This document shows, piece by piece, positions 9,727 through 21,975 of a DNA stretch of 64,000 nucleotides (position 1 is the first letter of the stretch; the number at the start of each line of letters is the position of its first letter). The DNA lies in NCBI RefSeq assembly GCF_900117455.1, contig NZ_FPHO01000002.1, positions 1,178,001-1,242,000 on the forward strand, read 5' to 3'. The stretch is from Hyphomicrobium sp. CS1GBMeth3 (GTDB lineage: Bacteria; Pseudomonadota; Alphaproteobacteria; Rhizobiales; Hyphomicrobiaceae). Position numbers and translations under genes: made by a program. Under the pieces are notes generated by a model, which worked only from the letters and a program-made list of their open reading frames with translations, had not been told where the DNA came from and did not search any database.

Positions 9727-10815
9727 ATGATCTCTATTCGAGACCTGACCCTTGTCCAGCGCACCATTTTCGGGGTCGGCGCAGCCGTTGTCGCGGCGGC
9801 GCTAGTGGTGCTTGCCATAGCATCCGATCTCAACCTCGCCCCGCTTCGGACGTTGACTTCAACGCACACGGATGGTTCGGGGACGGTGATCGCGACGCAC
9901 TATAACGCGGTTGCTTTTCTCGGCCTGGGGCTGATTGCCTTCGCGGCGATCGGAATTCTTGCGCTCGGCGTGACTGGAATGGCGCGTCTCATTCCCGACC
10001 TCGCAGCCACCGGCCCCTCAGCTGCAATCGTACGGGCGGGGCGCAATCTTGAGCAGGAACTGGCGCGGGTTCTGGGCCTCATTCGCGCGCACATTGCAAC
10101 GAACGATAGCTACGCGAAATCGCTCGCGAACGCGCAGGCCCGGCTTTCCGGGCTCTCTGAGGCCGAGCAGGTGCGTGTTATCGTGAGCCTGCTGGTGGCC
10201 GAAAACGAACGCATGCGGCGCGATTCCGAACAGCTCAAGTTGAGTCTCGAGGACTCGCATAGCCAAATTTTGACACTGCGCTCGAGCCTCAACCATGTGC
10301 AGCAGGTGGTGCTCAAGGATCCGCTCACCGGCACCGGCAATCGCCGCCAGTTCGACGCCACGATGGGAAGGGCCATCCAGGAGAGCGACGAGCGCTCCCA
10401 GCCGCTTTCTCTCATCATGTGCGACATCGACCACTTCAAGCGCGTCAACGACGCTTTCGGGCACCAGATCGGCGACGAGCTGATCAAGATGTTTGCGCGC
10501 GTCATCGAACAGAACCTCCGCGAGGCGGACACCGTGATCCGCTATGGCGGTGAGGAGTTCGCCATCATTCTTCCGATGACCGATCAGACCGTCGCCATCT
10601 CGATTGCAGAGCGCATCCGGCTCCAATTCGAAAGCAAGCGGCTCACGATCCGCGAGACGAGCCAGAAGATCGGACAGCTCACGGCTTCGTTTGGCGTCGC
10701 CGAATACCGCTCCGGAGACACGGGCGAGGATCTCGTGCAACGGGCGGATGCGAAGCTTTATGACGCCAAGTCGAGGGGAAGAAACCGCGTCGCCTCGTTC
10801 GGGGACGGGGATTGA
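9727..10815 (+). CDS. Diguanylate cyclase with two N-terminal membrane helices
   Basis: A 362-residue inner-membrane enzyme making cyclic di-GMP from two GTP. Two hydrophobic helices (about residues 13-36 and 60-85) flank a short periplasmic loop; a cytoplasmic linker leads to a complete GGDEF domain from about residue 200. It carries DPLTGTGNRRQFD, DIDHFKRVNDAFGH and an intact active site RYGGEEF. The RxxD product-inhibition site (READ) sits exactly five residues before it. An upstream TTG at 9694 is possible, but the ATG at 9727 starts just before the first helix. It is convergent with a GGDEF-EAL gene. Confidence 0.92.
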   Translation: MISIRDLTLVQRTIFGVGAAVVAAALVVLAIASDLNLAPLRTLTSTHTDGSGTVIATHYNAVAFLGLGLIAFAAIGILALGVTGMARLIPDLAATGPSAAIVRAGRNLEQELARVLGLIRAHIATNDSYAKSLANAQARLSGLSEAEQVRVIVSLLVAENERMRRDSEQLKLSLEDSHSQILTLRSSLNHVQQVVLKDPLTGTGNRRQFDATMGRAIQESDERSQPLSLIMCDIDHFKRVNDAFGHQIGDELIKMFARVIEQNLREADTVIRYGGEEFAIILPMTDQTVAISIAERIRLQFESKRLTIRETSQKIGQLTASFGVAEYRSGDTGEDLVQRADAKLYDAKSRGRNRVASFGDGD

Positions 10816-10839
10816 GGCTCGGCAACAGCGGGCCAGCTC

Positions 10840-12768
10840 TCACATTCCAAAGGCCGAGACCGAAGCCGTGCGTGGCTGCACGGGATACTCGGCTGTCGTG
10901 ACGTCCTTGTAGTACGCGATCGGCATCGGCTTGCCGATCAGGAAGCCCTGGATCTCGTTGCAGCCCTGCTCCTGAAGCTGCTTGAGTTGCGCTGCCGTCT
11001 CCACGCCCTCCGCCACGACGATGCGCCCCATGGCGCGGCCGAGCCCCATTATCGTGTTGACGATGGCCGCTGCGTCGTGGTTGCTCACCATGTCGACGAT
11101 AAAGCTCCGGTCGATCTTGATACGATCGAACGGAAACGACCGAAGCGTCGAGAGCGACGAATAGCCGGTTCCGAAGTCGTCCATCGCGACGGTCACGCCC
11201 TGCCCTTTGAGCTTCTCAAGCGTCTCAAGCGCCGCATCCGGGTCGCGAATGAACAGGCCTTCCGTGACCTCTATCTCGAGGCGCCAGGGTGCGACGCCCG
11301 TTTCGAGCAGCGCCTGCTCGACGAGCGCGGCAAAATCCGCGTGCACGATCTGCGCCGGCGAAACGTTGACGGCAACGCGCAGGTGCGAGGGCCAGCGCGC
11401 CGCCTCAGCCAGCGCGCGGCGCAACACATAGGCGCCGATCTCCTCTATGGCGCCGCAACTTTCGGCTGCCGGAATGAACTTGGATGGCGGCACGAAGCCG
11501 TGGATCGGATGCTGCCAGCGCAACAGCGCCTCGAAGCCCTTCACCTTGCATGTCGCGGCATCTGCCTGCGGCTGAAAGACAAGGGAGAGCTGGCCCGCAC
11601 CAACCGCAGCGGCCACATCGCGCTCGAATGCCTGTCGCGCACGCGTCTCGGCATCCAGGCGGGCCGTATAGAACGCGTAGCCAGGCCGGCCCGAGCTCTT
11701 CACCTCGCGCAGGGCCGCATCTGCCCGGCCCATCAGTGCGTCGAGATCGGTGCCGTCGAGAGGGAAACGCGCAATGCCGATGCCTACGCCGACGTGGAGC
11801 AAGGTGTCCGGACCCAGACGGTAAGGCTCGCGGACCGACCGGCTCAGAGCCTCAGCCGTGTGCTCGAAGTCACCTTCGGCAGCCCTGCCCGTCGTCACGA
11901 GGAAAAACTCATCGGCCCCGAGCCGCGCCACCAGATCGGCATCCGGAAAATTGCTGCGGATGCGATCGGCGACGGCAACGAGGATCTGGTCGCCGATCTT
12001 GTGACCGCGCTCAGCGTTCAGCCTCCGGAAACCGTCGAGGTCCGCATAGAAAGTCGCAACCTCGCTACCGAGCGCCTTTGCACGCTTGAGGATATCGGGA
12101 AACCGCTCGGCGAGCAGCGCCCGGTTGCCGAGGCCGGTCAGGGCATCGGTATAGGCGAGCTGACGGACACGGCCCTGGGCCTCCCAATGCTCGATGGCGA
12201 CGGCGCAAAGATGAACGCAGCGACTGACGATGAGCCGCTCGATGCGGCTCGCGCGTCGGGCGCGCCGCGAGTAAAAGGCGAACGTGCCAACCACCCGGCC
12301 ATCGTGCGATTTGATCGGGCTCGACCAACACGCCTTGAGGCCGAAGGCCTGTGCGAGCTGCTTGTAGGGCGCCCAGCGCGGATCGGTGTTGATGTTGACC
12401 ACCTCGACGTCGACGCCATGGTACGCCGCGCTGCCGCAGGAGCCCACCATAGGGCCAATCTCGATACCATCGATATTCTGGGAATAGGCGTCGGGCAGCG
12501 ACGGTGCAGCGAGCGGGCGCAGGCGCCTCGCGTTGTCGACCCGGAGAACAGAGCAAATGGCGTTCGGCGCGATCTCTTCCGCGCGCCGACACATCAAACT
12601 CATGACGTCAGCCAGATTCTCGCCAGATGCAACCCCGACAAGAATTTCGTGCTCGACGTCCTTGAGCCGGCTCTCAACGCTCCGGCCGCGTGTGCTCTTG
12701 CCGCTCACCGTGTCATCTCCCGATGGTGGCGTATGCGAGCTGCTCTTGACCGTCTGGGTCGGCGACAC
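10840..12768 (-). CDS. GAF-GGDEF-EAL signalling protein
   Basis: A 642-residue soluble c-di-GMP protein. Order: GAF sensor (about 40-200, with VGSCGSAAYHG), GGDEF (about 210-370) and EAL (about 385-630). The cyclase signature reads ARLGADEF, one glycine short of GGDEF, so cyclase activity is doubtful. The EAL part looks active: EALLRWQHP, DDFGTGYSSLS, KIDRSFI, AEGVET and QGFLIGKPMP. The likely net role is a phosphodiesterase controlled by the GAF domain and perhaps by GTP binding to the degenerate GGDEF. The start is a GTG at 12768 without a clear ribosome-binding site. It opposes the active cyclase next door. Confidence 0.9.
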   Translation of the reverse strand: MSPTQTVKSSSHTPPSGDDTVSGKSTRGRSVESRLKDVEHEILVGVASGENLADVMSLMCRRAEEIAPNAICSVLRVDNARRLRPLAAPSLPDAYSQNIDGIEIGPMVGSCGSAAYHGVDVEVVNINTDPRWAPYKQLAQAFGLKACWSSPIKSHDGRVVGTFAFYSRRARRASRIERLIVSRCVHLCAVAIEHWEAQGRVRQLAYTDALTGLGNRALLAERFPDILKRAKALGSEVATFYADLDGFRRLNAERGHKIGDQILVAVADRIRSNFPDADLVARLGADEFFLVTTGRAAEGDFEHTAEALSRSVREPYRLGPDTLLHVGVGIGIARFPLDGTDLDALMGRADAALREVKSSGRPGYAFYTARLDAETRARQAFERDVAAAVGAGQLSLVFQPQADAATCKVKGFEALLRWQHPIHGFVPPSKFIPAAESCGAIEEIGAYVLRRALAEAARWPSHLRVAVNVSPAQIVHADFAALVEQALLETGVAPWRLEIEVTEGLFIRDPDAALETLEKLKGQGVTVAMDDFGTGYSSLSTLRSFPFDRIKIDRSFIVDMVSNHDAAAIVNTIMGLGRAMGRIVVAEGVETAAQLKQLQEQGCNEIQGFLIGKPMPIAYYKDVTTAEYPVQPRTASVSAFGM

Positions 12769-12990
12769 CGGCCTGGGAAGGCTTCAGAGAGGCCGGCTGT
12801 TGTCCCACGTCAACGGTTTCCGAACTGATAATTGCTTGACACAATTGGTAGGCAACAGATTCCGGTTTTCTAAGGTCACCAAAGGCTTGTCGTTAACGGG
12901 ATGTTCACCTTGGCGCGACGCCGAACGCACCTCCGGCGAAGAAGCGTCCCCGATACGAGACAGCCCCATATCGGGGAGCGGCAGGACGCC

Positions 12991-13239
12991 TTAGAGGCAA
13001 CCGAGTCCCGGATAGCCGCAAACGTAGAGATCCAGGGCGCGGTTGACGCAACAGGCTTGGTTCGAGCCGCAGGTCCACGTTTTCAGCTTGCCGGCGTTGG
13101 TCTTGGCCTTGCAGGTTTTCTGGCCGGGTTTGGCGGCAACCGCAGCCTGCTGCTCGGGACCCTTCAGGGCATCGAACGCCAGTGTGCCAACGACAGCCAT
13201 GACAGCCGCCAGACCCAACGAGATGATTGCGCGTTTCAT
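12991..13239 (-). CDS. Small secreted cysteine-rich protein
   Basis: An 82-residue protein of unknown function. The N-terminus MKRAIISLGLAAVMAVVGTLAFDA is a signal peptide or anchor. The mature part has six cysteines in a patterned layout: TCKAKTNAGKLKTWTCGSNQACCVNRALDLYVCGYPGLGCL. A very good ribosome-binding site (GGGGAG, 7 bases before the ATG) supports expression. The cysteines suggest disulphide bonds in the periplasm or metal binding. It stands alone between the GGDEF-EAL gene and ilvC. Confidence 0.65.
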   Translation of the reverse strand: MKRAIISLGLAAVMAVVGTLAFDALKGPEQQAAVAAKPGQKTCKAKTNAGKLKTWTCGSNQACCVNRALDLYVCGYPGLGCL

Positions 13240-13326
13240 GGTTACACTCCCCGTATTAGTTGCTTGCGCAAGGTCAGCATGCCCCCAAACGGCCAGGCTT
13301 TCCAGAAGCCGATCCTCGAAACGCGA

Positions 13327-13372
13327 AAGCCCGCCCGGAGAGCGCGGACTTTGCGCAACAACGGGCGGGCTT
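13327..13372 (-). terminator. Probable ilvC terminator hairpin
   Basis: A perfect 11-bp stem (AAGCCCGCCCG and its complement) with a 24-base loop lies 43 bases past the ilvC stop on the minus strand and is followed by a T-containing but interrupted run. It is a plausible intrinsic terminator for the ilv genes. Confidence 0.5.
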
Positions 13373-13414
13373 GCGTGACGGGCAGGGAGGCCGCGAAACG
13401 TCCGCGGCTCTCGA

Positions 13415-15164
<1,750 letters not shown>

Positions 15165-15168
<4 letters not shown>

Positions 15169-15733
15169 CGGGGCTCGTTCTTTTCTTTCTCTTTCGCTTG
15201 CTTGTCCTGGACCGCCTTGACGGCTTCCGGGAAAACGAGGGCGAGGAACACGGGGAGCCCGTGCTCGTCGACGATGCGCTTCACGTTGTCGGCGTAGGCC
15301 TGAGATTTTTTGTACTGGCCGAACGCCATGGAGATGCGCTTGCCCATGCTCTCGGCCAGCATCTGCGGCGAGGGCACGCCGTGCTTTTCGAGCATCTCTG
15401 GCGGCATGCGGGAGTAGACCTGCACCAACGTGCGCGTCTCCAGGTAGTCTTGCGCGATGCAGGACTCGAAACCTTCGCCATACTTCGACGAGAGGCTATG
15501 GGTCTTGTAGCAGTTGTCGATCAGCTCGTAGGCCGCCTTGGCGCCCTTCGCGCGATGCAGGCGGCCAAGCCGCTCCGCCGCGCCGCGAATGCTCGCAACC
15601 TGATCCCAGCCGGCCGTCTCGGGCTGATCTATCGCCGGCGCCTCGCCCGCTGCCCACGCTGCCATGCTGCCGGCTGCACAGAAAGCAGCGGCGGAGAGCG
15701 AAACTGCGGATGAACGGAGGCGGCCGGTTTTCC

Positions 15734-15737
<4 letters not shown>
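15165..15737 (-). CDS. Unknown secreted protein coupled between ilvI and ilvN
   Basis: A 190-residue protein of unknown function. The N-terminus has a basic start, a hydrophobic stretch ([20 protein letters not shown]) and an Ala-x-Ala-like cleavage region, so export is likely. The mature part is helical and charged, with two cysteines (NCYKTHS, SCIAQDY), and ends in a Lys/Glu-rich tail. The GTG start at 15737 overlaps the ilvI stop by 4 bp (GTGA), and its own stop overlaps the ilvN start by 4 bp (ATGA). Longer frames reaching 15872 would run inside ilvI and are not favoured. Confidence 0.75.
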
Positions 15738-17500
<1,763 letters not shown>

Positions 17501-17614
17501 TGAAGTCTCCGCATGCCGCACAAATTGCGTTAGCCGCTCCCCGCGCATCACTGCCGGACGGCCGTTCCCTAGGGTGTCTGGAAGCCGGGAACCTAGGGGG
17601 CGGAAGATGCAGGG

Positions 17615-18547
17615 TCAAGCTTTAGATTTAATAAAATCTACTAAACTTGCGGCAAAACTTTCCGTTTCTTGCGTATCTATCCATTTCCACGTAATCATAT
17701 TTCTGCGCAACCAGGTGAGCTGCCGTTTTGCGTATTGGCGCGTCTCCGCCTTGGCGGCCTCGGCCGCCGCCTCCAAGTCCAGCCTCCCCACCAAAAGCTC
17801 GGCCAAGGGTTTCACGCCGAGGGCGCGCATGACGGGCAGCTCGGGACTCAATTTCTGGTCCAGGAGCGCGCGAACCTCATCGAGCGCGCCGGCGTCCATC
17901 ATGGCGTCGAAGCGTGCATCGCAGCGCCGGCGCAGTTCGTCTCGCTCGGGCGACACGACGATCGCGTGCCCCTCGCGCACGGCGACGACCGGCTCGCCCG
18001 GCTGCTCCTGCCACCGCGCGAGCGAGATGCCCGTCGCGTCAAGGACTTCGAGCGCGCGCACGATGCGCTGCGGATCGGTCGGCAGGAGGCGCGCCGCCAT
18101 CTCGGGGTCGCGGGCTTTCAGCATCTCGTGCAGCGCGGCGGCTCCCTCCTCGCTCGCACGGGCACGCCAGTGTGCGCGAATGGACTCCGGAATGGACGGG
18201 ACTGGCGAAAGCCCTTCAACCAAGGCCTTGAAGTAAAGGCCTGTGCCGCCAACCACGATCGGGATGCGGCCCGCCGCTTCGGCTTCGGCGATGGTCGCGC
18301 GCGCTTCAGTTGCATATCGCGCCGCAGAATAGGCCTCTCGCCCTGGCACGTGGCCGTAGAGGCGGTGCGGCGCACGGCGCTCATCGTCCTCGCTCGGCCG
18401 CGCGGTCAAGACGCGCAGCTCGCGATAAACCTGCATGGCATCGGCGTTAATCACAATACCACCGAGGCGCTCGGCAAGGCTCAGAGCGAGCGCAGACTTG
18501 CCCGAGGCCGTCGGCCCTGCAATCAGTATGGGGGCAGGATACGTCAT
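17615..18547 (-). CDS. miaA: tRNA dimethylallyltransferase
   Basis: A 310-residue enzyme (EC 2.5.1.75) that adds a dimethylallyl group to A37 of tRNAs reading codons that begin with U. Motifs: P-loop GPTASGKSALA (residues 10-20), NADAMQVYREL (substrate Asp), VGGTGLYFKALVEG and the C-terminal KRQLTWLRRN. It is transcribed towards ilvI and is divergent from serB with a 59-base gap. The miaA, ilvI, ilvN, ilvC order is familiar from Hyphomicrobiales genomes. Confidence 0.96.
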   Translation of the reverse strand: MTYPAPILIAGPTASGKSALALSLAERLGGIVINADAMQVYRELRVLTARPSEDDERRAPHRLYGHVPGREAYSAARYATEARATIAEAEAAGRIPIVVGGTGLYFKALVEGLSPVPSIPESIRAHWRARASEEGAAALHEMLKARDPEMAARLLPTDPQRIVRALEVLDATGISLARWQEQPGEPVVAVREGHAIVVSPERDELRRRCDARFDAMMDAGALDEVRALLDQKLSPELPVMRALGVKPLAELLVGRLDLEAAAEAAKAETRQYAKRQLTWLRRNMITWKWIDTQETESFAASLVDFIKSKA

Positions 18548-18606
18548 GCCCGCTTTCTAGCCGAGCCGGCTCCCTTCCGCATTATCTGCCGAGTACCCGA
18601 TTTTCG

Positions 18607-19539
18607 ATGCACGATCCCTACACGCTCGTTCTGACGGCCGCGCCGGCATCGGCTGCGATCACCGACGCCGTGACGGAGGCGGCCCTCAGCGTTCTCGGCG
18701 GTGTGCCGGCAGATGCGCGCTGGCTTTCGCCCGGCGAGGCGTGGGAAGCGCGCATCGATCTCGCCACCGATGACGTGACCAGCCGGCGCGAGGCGATCGA
18801 GGCCGCGATCGGCCCGGCGCCGATCGACGTCAACGTCGTCAGAGGCAACGCCGCGCTGCGGCGCAAGCGACTGCTCGTCGCCGACATGGAAAGCACGATC
18901 ATCGAGCAGGAGCTCGTCGACGAGATCGCGGATCTCACGGGACGGCGCGCGGAGGTCGCTGCCGTTACGGAAGCGGCCATGCGCGGAGAGCTCGATTTCG
19001 AAGGCTCGCTCGTGCAGCGCGTTTCTCTGTTTGCGGGGCTCGAGGCGCACCGGCTCGAGGAGATCCTGGAGCGCGTCACTCTTACGCCGGGCGCGGAGAC
19101 GCTGCTTGCGACCATGCGCGCGAACGGAGCCTGGACGGCGCTGGTCTCGGGCGGCTTCACGGTTTTCGCCGAGCGGATCGCGGCTTCGCTCGGCTTCCAT
19201 GCCGTGCACGCCAACGTGCTCGAAATCGAGGGCGGGCAGCTCATGGGCCTCGTGCGCGAGCCCATCCTCGGCCCACAAGGCAAGGCCGAGACCACGCAAC
19301 GGCTCATCGACGAGGGCGGCATCGATGCTTCGCAAGTGGTGGCCGTCGGCGACGGTGCCAACGACGTCGCGATGCTGGCGGCTGCCGGGCTCGGCGTTGC
19401 GTTCCATGCCAAGCCGGTTCTCGCCGCGCAGGCGCGTGCTTCCGCCAATGGCGCGGTGATCGCGCACGGCGATCTCACTGCACTACTCTACCTGCAGGGC
19501 TATGGCCGGCATGAGTTCGTGACACGCCTGCCTTCCTAG
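18607..19539 (+). CDS. serB: Phosphoserine phosphatase
   Basis: A 310-residue HAD-superfamily enzyme (EC 3.1.3.3), the last step of serine synthesis. The N-terminal 80 residues form an ACT-like region. The catalytic domain has ADMESTII (nucleophile Asp and general acid), the cap region, VSGGFTVFAERIA (motif II) and VGDGANDVAMLAAAGLGVAF (motif IV). The ATG at 18607 starts in the short divergent region shared with miaA. Confidence 0.95.
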   Translation: MHDPYTLVLTAAPASAAITDAVTEAALSVLGGVPADARWLSPGEAWEARIDLATDDVTSRREAIEAAIGPAPIDVNVVRGNAALRRKRLLVADMESTIIEQELVDEIADLTGRRAEVAAVTEAAMRGELDFEGSLVQRVSLFAGLEAHRLEEILERVTLTPGAETLLATMRANGAWTALVSGGFTVFAERIAASLGFHAVHANVLEIEGGQLMGLVREPILGPQGKAETTQRLIDEGGIDASQVVAVGDGANDVAMLAAAGLGVAFHAKPVLAAQARASANGAVIAHGDLTALLYLQGYGRHEFVTRLPS

Positions 19540-19573
19540 ACGCCCCAGAAGGCCCGCGGACCATGCGACCGCC

Positions 19574-20239
19574 TTACGCGCGCCCAATGGCGCGCGCAAG
19601 CGCGAGCCGGATGCGGCCAGCCGCCTGCTCGAGCCGCGGTTTCAGGCGCATCCATGCGCGCGCGATCTCGATGCGCACGCGTGTCTTGAGCATCCGGCCG
19701 TAACGCCAGACCCACGACGCGCGGATCCATTCGAACAGCGCTTCCTTCCACGGCATGATGATGTCATAGGCGGTCCTGAACCAGCCGATCTGCATCAACG
19801 CAGGACGCGTCAGCAGGAAGATGCGTGCGATGAGCGCGGTGGACGCGATCTTGGCGCCGATGAACAGAAGGCTCGCGGCCGCCACCTGACCGGTGGCGAG
19901 GAGATAGACCGCGACGAACTTCAGCGGAAACAGAAGCGAGGTCGGCAATGCGAGCGCGGCCAACGCGCCATAAGGCGGCAAGCCGGCAATGAACAGCTCG
20001 ATCCGCTGCCAGAGCTTAAAGCGCGTGAGATAGGCGAGCGCCTGGACCAGTGGCCGCCAGCCCCACTCCTCGAAGAGGAGGATAAGCGCGGCCACGACCT
20101 GAAGCGCAAAGCTCAACGGCGGGCGGATCAGATACCATAGCGCGCGCAGCGCCACGAGGCCGTGTACGACCACACGCCTGAGACGCGGCGCCATTGCCTG
20201 CCACGCGGCTCGGATCTGGTCGCGCAACCGCTCTGCCAT
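19574..20239 (-). CDS. Unknown membrane protein
   Basis: A 221-residue protein with about three hydrophobic segments between residues 20 and 145, and a long basic C-terminal tail rich in Arg and Trp (WIRASWVWRYGRMLKTRVRIEIARAW in part) probably on the cytoplasmic face. I do not recognise the family. ATG 20239 is preceded by GGGAAGG; the frame runs to 20299. It is convergent with serB. Confidence 0.7.
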   Translation of the reverse strand: MAERLRDQIRAAWQAMAPRLRRVVVHGLVALRALWYLIRPPLSFALQVVAALILLFEEWGWRPLVQALAYLTRFKLWQRIELFIAGLPPYGALAALALPTSLLFPLKFVAVYLLATGQVAAASLLFIGAKIASTALIARIFLLTRPALMQIGWFRTAYDIIMPWKEALFEWIRASWVWRYGRMLKTRVRIEIARAWMRLKPRLEQAAGRIRLALARAIGRA

Positions 20240-20356
20240 TGCCGCACCTTCCCGATACTGTCCTTGCAAAAGACTACACGGCAGGCCCCTACGCGTCATT
20301 CACCGTTGTCAGTGAGGCAGCCGCGCGCGGATCGTCACAGCGCGTCACAACAGCGT

Positions 20357-20383
20357 TTGACAGCGCACCGCTAATTCTATACT
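20357..20383 (+). promoter_or_regulatory. Possible sigma-70-like promoter of pseudoazurin gene
   Basis: TTGACA (20357-20362) and TATACT (20378-20383) are good matches to -35 and -10 boxes but are only 15 bases apart, shorter than ideal. They lie about 42 bases before the pseudoazurin ATG. Confidence 0.35.
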
Positions 20384-20424
20384 TCCATGATCAAGAATTT
20401 TTCAGAAACCTGTAAGGAGGAATC

Positions 20425-20874
20425 ATGACCTCACGTTTCGGCCGCGCCGCCGCTGCTCTTCTGCTTGCCGCCGTATTCGCGAGCCCCGCGTCCGCCGAGG
20501 AGCACGAAGTCAAGATGCTCAATACCAACGGCAAGGGCAAGTTCATGCTGTTCGAGCCGGGGTTCATCAAGGCGAAGGTCGGTGACACGGTGAAGTTCAT
20601 CCCGACAGCCAAGGGACATAATGCCGAGGCGATCCCGAAGCTTTGGCCGGAAGGCGCTGAAGAGTTCAAGGGCAAGCTCAACGAAGAGATCGTGCTCAAG
20701 ATCGAGAAGCCTGGCGTCTACGGCATCAAATGCATGCCACACTATCCGATGGGCATGATCGCGCTCATCGTGGCCGGCGACGAGCTGCCCAACAAGGATC
20801 AGCTCGAGAGCTACAAGCCGGCCGGCACGGCGCAGAAGCGCTACGAAGAGCTCAAGGCTCAGGTCGGGCAGTAA
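20425..20874 (+). CDS. Pseudoazurin (type I copper protein)
   Basis: A 149-residue periplasmic blue copper protein. Signal peptide residues 1-24 end in ASPASAEE. The copper ligands are all visible: His in KGHNAE, then Cys, His and Met in GIKCMPHYPMGMI. Pseudoazurins donate electrons to copper nitrite reductase or nitrous oxide reductase and to methylamine-type dehydrogenases, which suits a denitrifying methylotroph, although no such enzyme is in this window. A perfect AAGGAGG precedes the ATG. It is convergent with an SDR gene only 9 bases away. Confidence 0.95.
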   Translation: MTSRFGRAAAALLLAAVFASPASAEEHEVKMLNTNGKGKFMLFEPGFIKAKVGDTVKFIPTAKGHNAEAIPKLWPEGAEEFKGKLNEEIVLKIEKPGVYGIKCMPHYPMGMIALIVAGDELPNKDQLESYKPAGTAQKRYEELKAQVGQ

Positions 20875-20883
20875 GCTTTCGCC

Positions 20884-21633
20884 TCAGCACCAAGTCCGTG
20901 CAGCACCCGCAGCGTCGAGGATATAACCCGAGATGCTGCGGCCTTTGTTGCTTGCGAGCTCCAGCGCGACCGTTGCAAGATCCGCGTCGGAGGCCTGCGC
21001 GTCTCCGCCCATGGCGGCGATCGAGGACGGCGGCGCGACGGCGTTGACGCGAATGCCGTCGTTTGCCCACTGAGCTGCCAGTCCGCGTGTCAGCGCAGCA
21101 AGCTCGGCCCGCAGGATGTCAGCGAACATCATGGCGCGCCCGCCGGCGGCCTCCTCGACGCGCACCACGTTGAGGATCGAGCCCTCGACCCACACCAGTC
21201 GCATGCGGTTGGCGGCGACCTCGGTGAGACGCAGCGGCAAGCGCAGCGTGTCGGAGATCAGCGTCTCGACATCGCCCGACGTCTCGAGGCGCCCAACCGC
21301 TTCCGCGTGCACCAGCGCCAGATTGATGACGGCGTCGAAGCCGCCCACCTCCTGCGCCACGGACTGAACGAGACGCGTAGCCTGCTCCTCCGTCTCGAGC
21401 GGCGTGTTGTAGAGCCGGATCTCCGCAGGGCTCTCGGCGAGCACCGCCGCGAGCTCGGTCATCTCCGGGCTTTCCTCCGGCGACTGAAGGATGAGGTGCG
21501 CACCGCGGTCGGCAAAGGTGCGGGCGATGTCGAAGCCAAACGCAGACGTCAGACCGGTCATGAGAACGCGGGCGCCCGCAAGCTCGGGCAACGCAACAGA
21601 TTCGCACTGGCGCGCAATCACGCTCATCAACAT
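20884..21633 (-). CDS. SDR-fold protein with degenerate active site
   Basis: A 249-residue short-chain dehydrogenase fold. The Rossmann start VLMTGLTSAFGFDIARTFADRGAHLIL and the end IRVNAVAPP ... ISGYILDAAGA are recognisable. The NNAG motif is replaced (VINLALVHAE), and the YxxxK catalytic pair is missing: the aligned region reads MMFADILRAELAALTRGLA. It is probably not a classical oxidoreductase and may bind a cofactor or partner. The start at ATG 21633 follows AAGGAG; the frame continues to 22065 without support. Confidence 0.75.
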   Translation of the reverse strand: MLMSVIARQCESVALPELAGARVLMTGLTSAFGFDIARTFADRGAHLILQSPEESPEMTELAAVLAESPAEIRLYNTPLETEEQATRLVQSVAQEVGGFDAVINLALVHAEAVGRLETSGDVETLISDTLRLPLRLTEVAANRMRLVWVEGSILNVVRVEEAAGGRAMMFADILRAELAALTRGLAAQWANDGIRVNAVAPPSSIAAMGGDAQASDADLATVALELASNKGRSISGYILDAAGAARTWC

Positions 21634-21975
21634 CGGGCAAGTCTCCTTGGTACGCCGGACAGTGAGGCGGCCCGGACATGACGATAGCACGCCGATTCGC
21701 CTAACGACCTCTAAACGGCGCTCCGATTCGGGTGGGCTCGGGGCTCGCCAATGGCCGATTTGCGGCTCTCCCCTGTGATTATCGTGGCCATCGGGCGACC
21801 CTGTCCGATGCATCTCAGCCACGCTCCCGACTAAGCCTGCAGGCCGCCTCACGAAATGCTGGTGATAGCGCGGGCCGCTCACATTGCCTTGCGGGGGGAA
21901 CAAGCTGACTCTCAGCCTAGCGATTCGGAGTCGGTGTTGTGCGTCTCGCAGAAGTACTTGGGGGAATAGCGGAAG
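21634..21975. other. Divergent gene-free region
   Basis: About 340 bases between the divergent SDR-fold and EAL-domain genes with no credible gene. It presumably contains both promoters; I see no strong repeats in it. Confidence 0.5.

Noticed and set aside
10987..12828. A 613-residue plus-strand frame opposite the GGDEF-EAL gene
   Set aside because: No recognisable domain; the minus-strand protein has all expected motifs.
12784..12969. A 61-residue minus-strand frame upstream of the GGDEF-EAL gene
   Set aside because: Poor codon use, no ribosome-binding site and no recognisable sequence.
17501..17614. A possible leader peptide or attenuator upstream of ilvI, with two CCTAGG-containing segments
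   Set aside because: No run of Val, Leu or Ile codons and no terminator-antiterminator pair could be drawn; the repeats are short palindromes.
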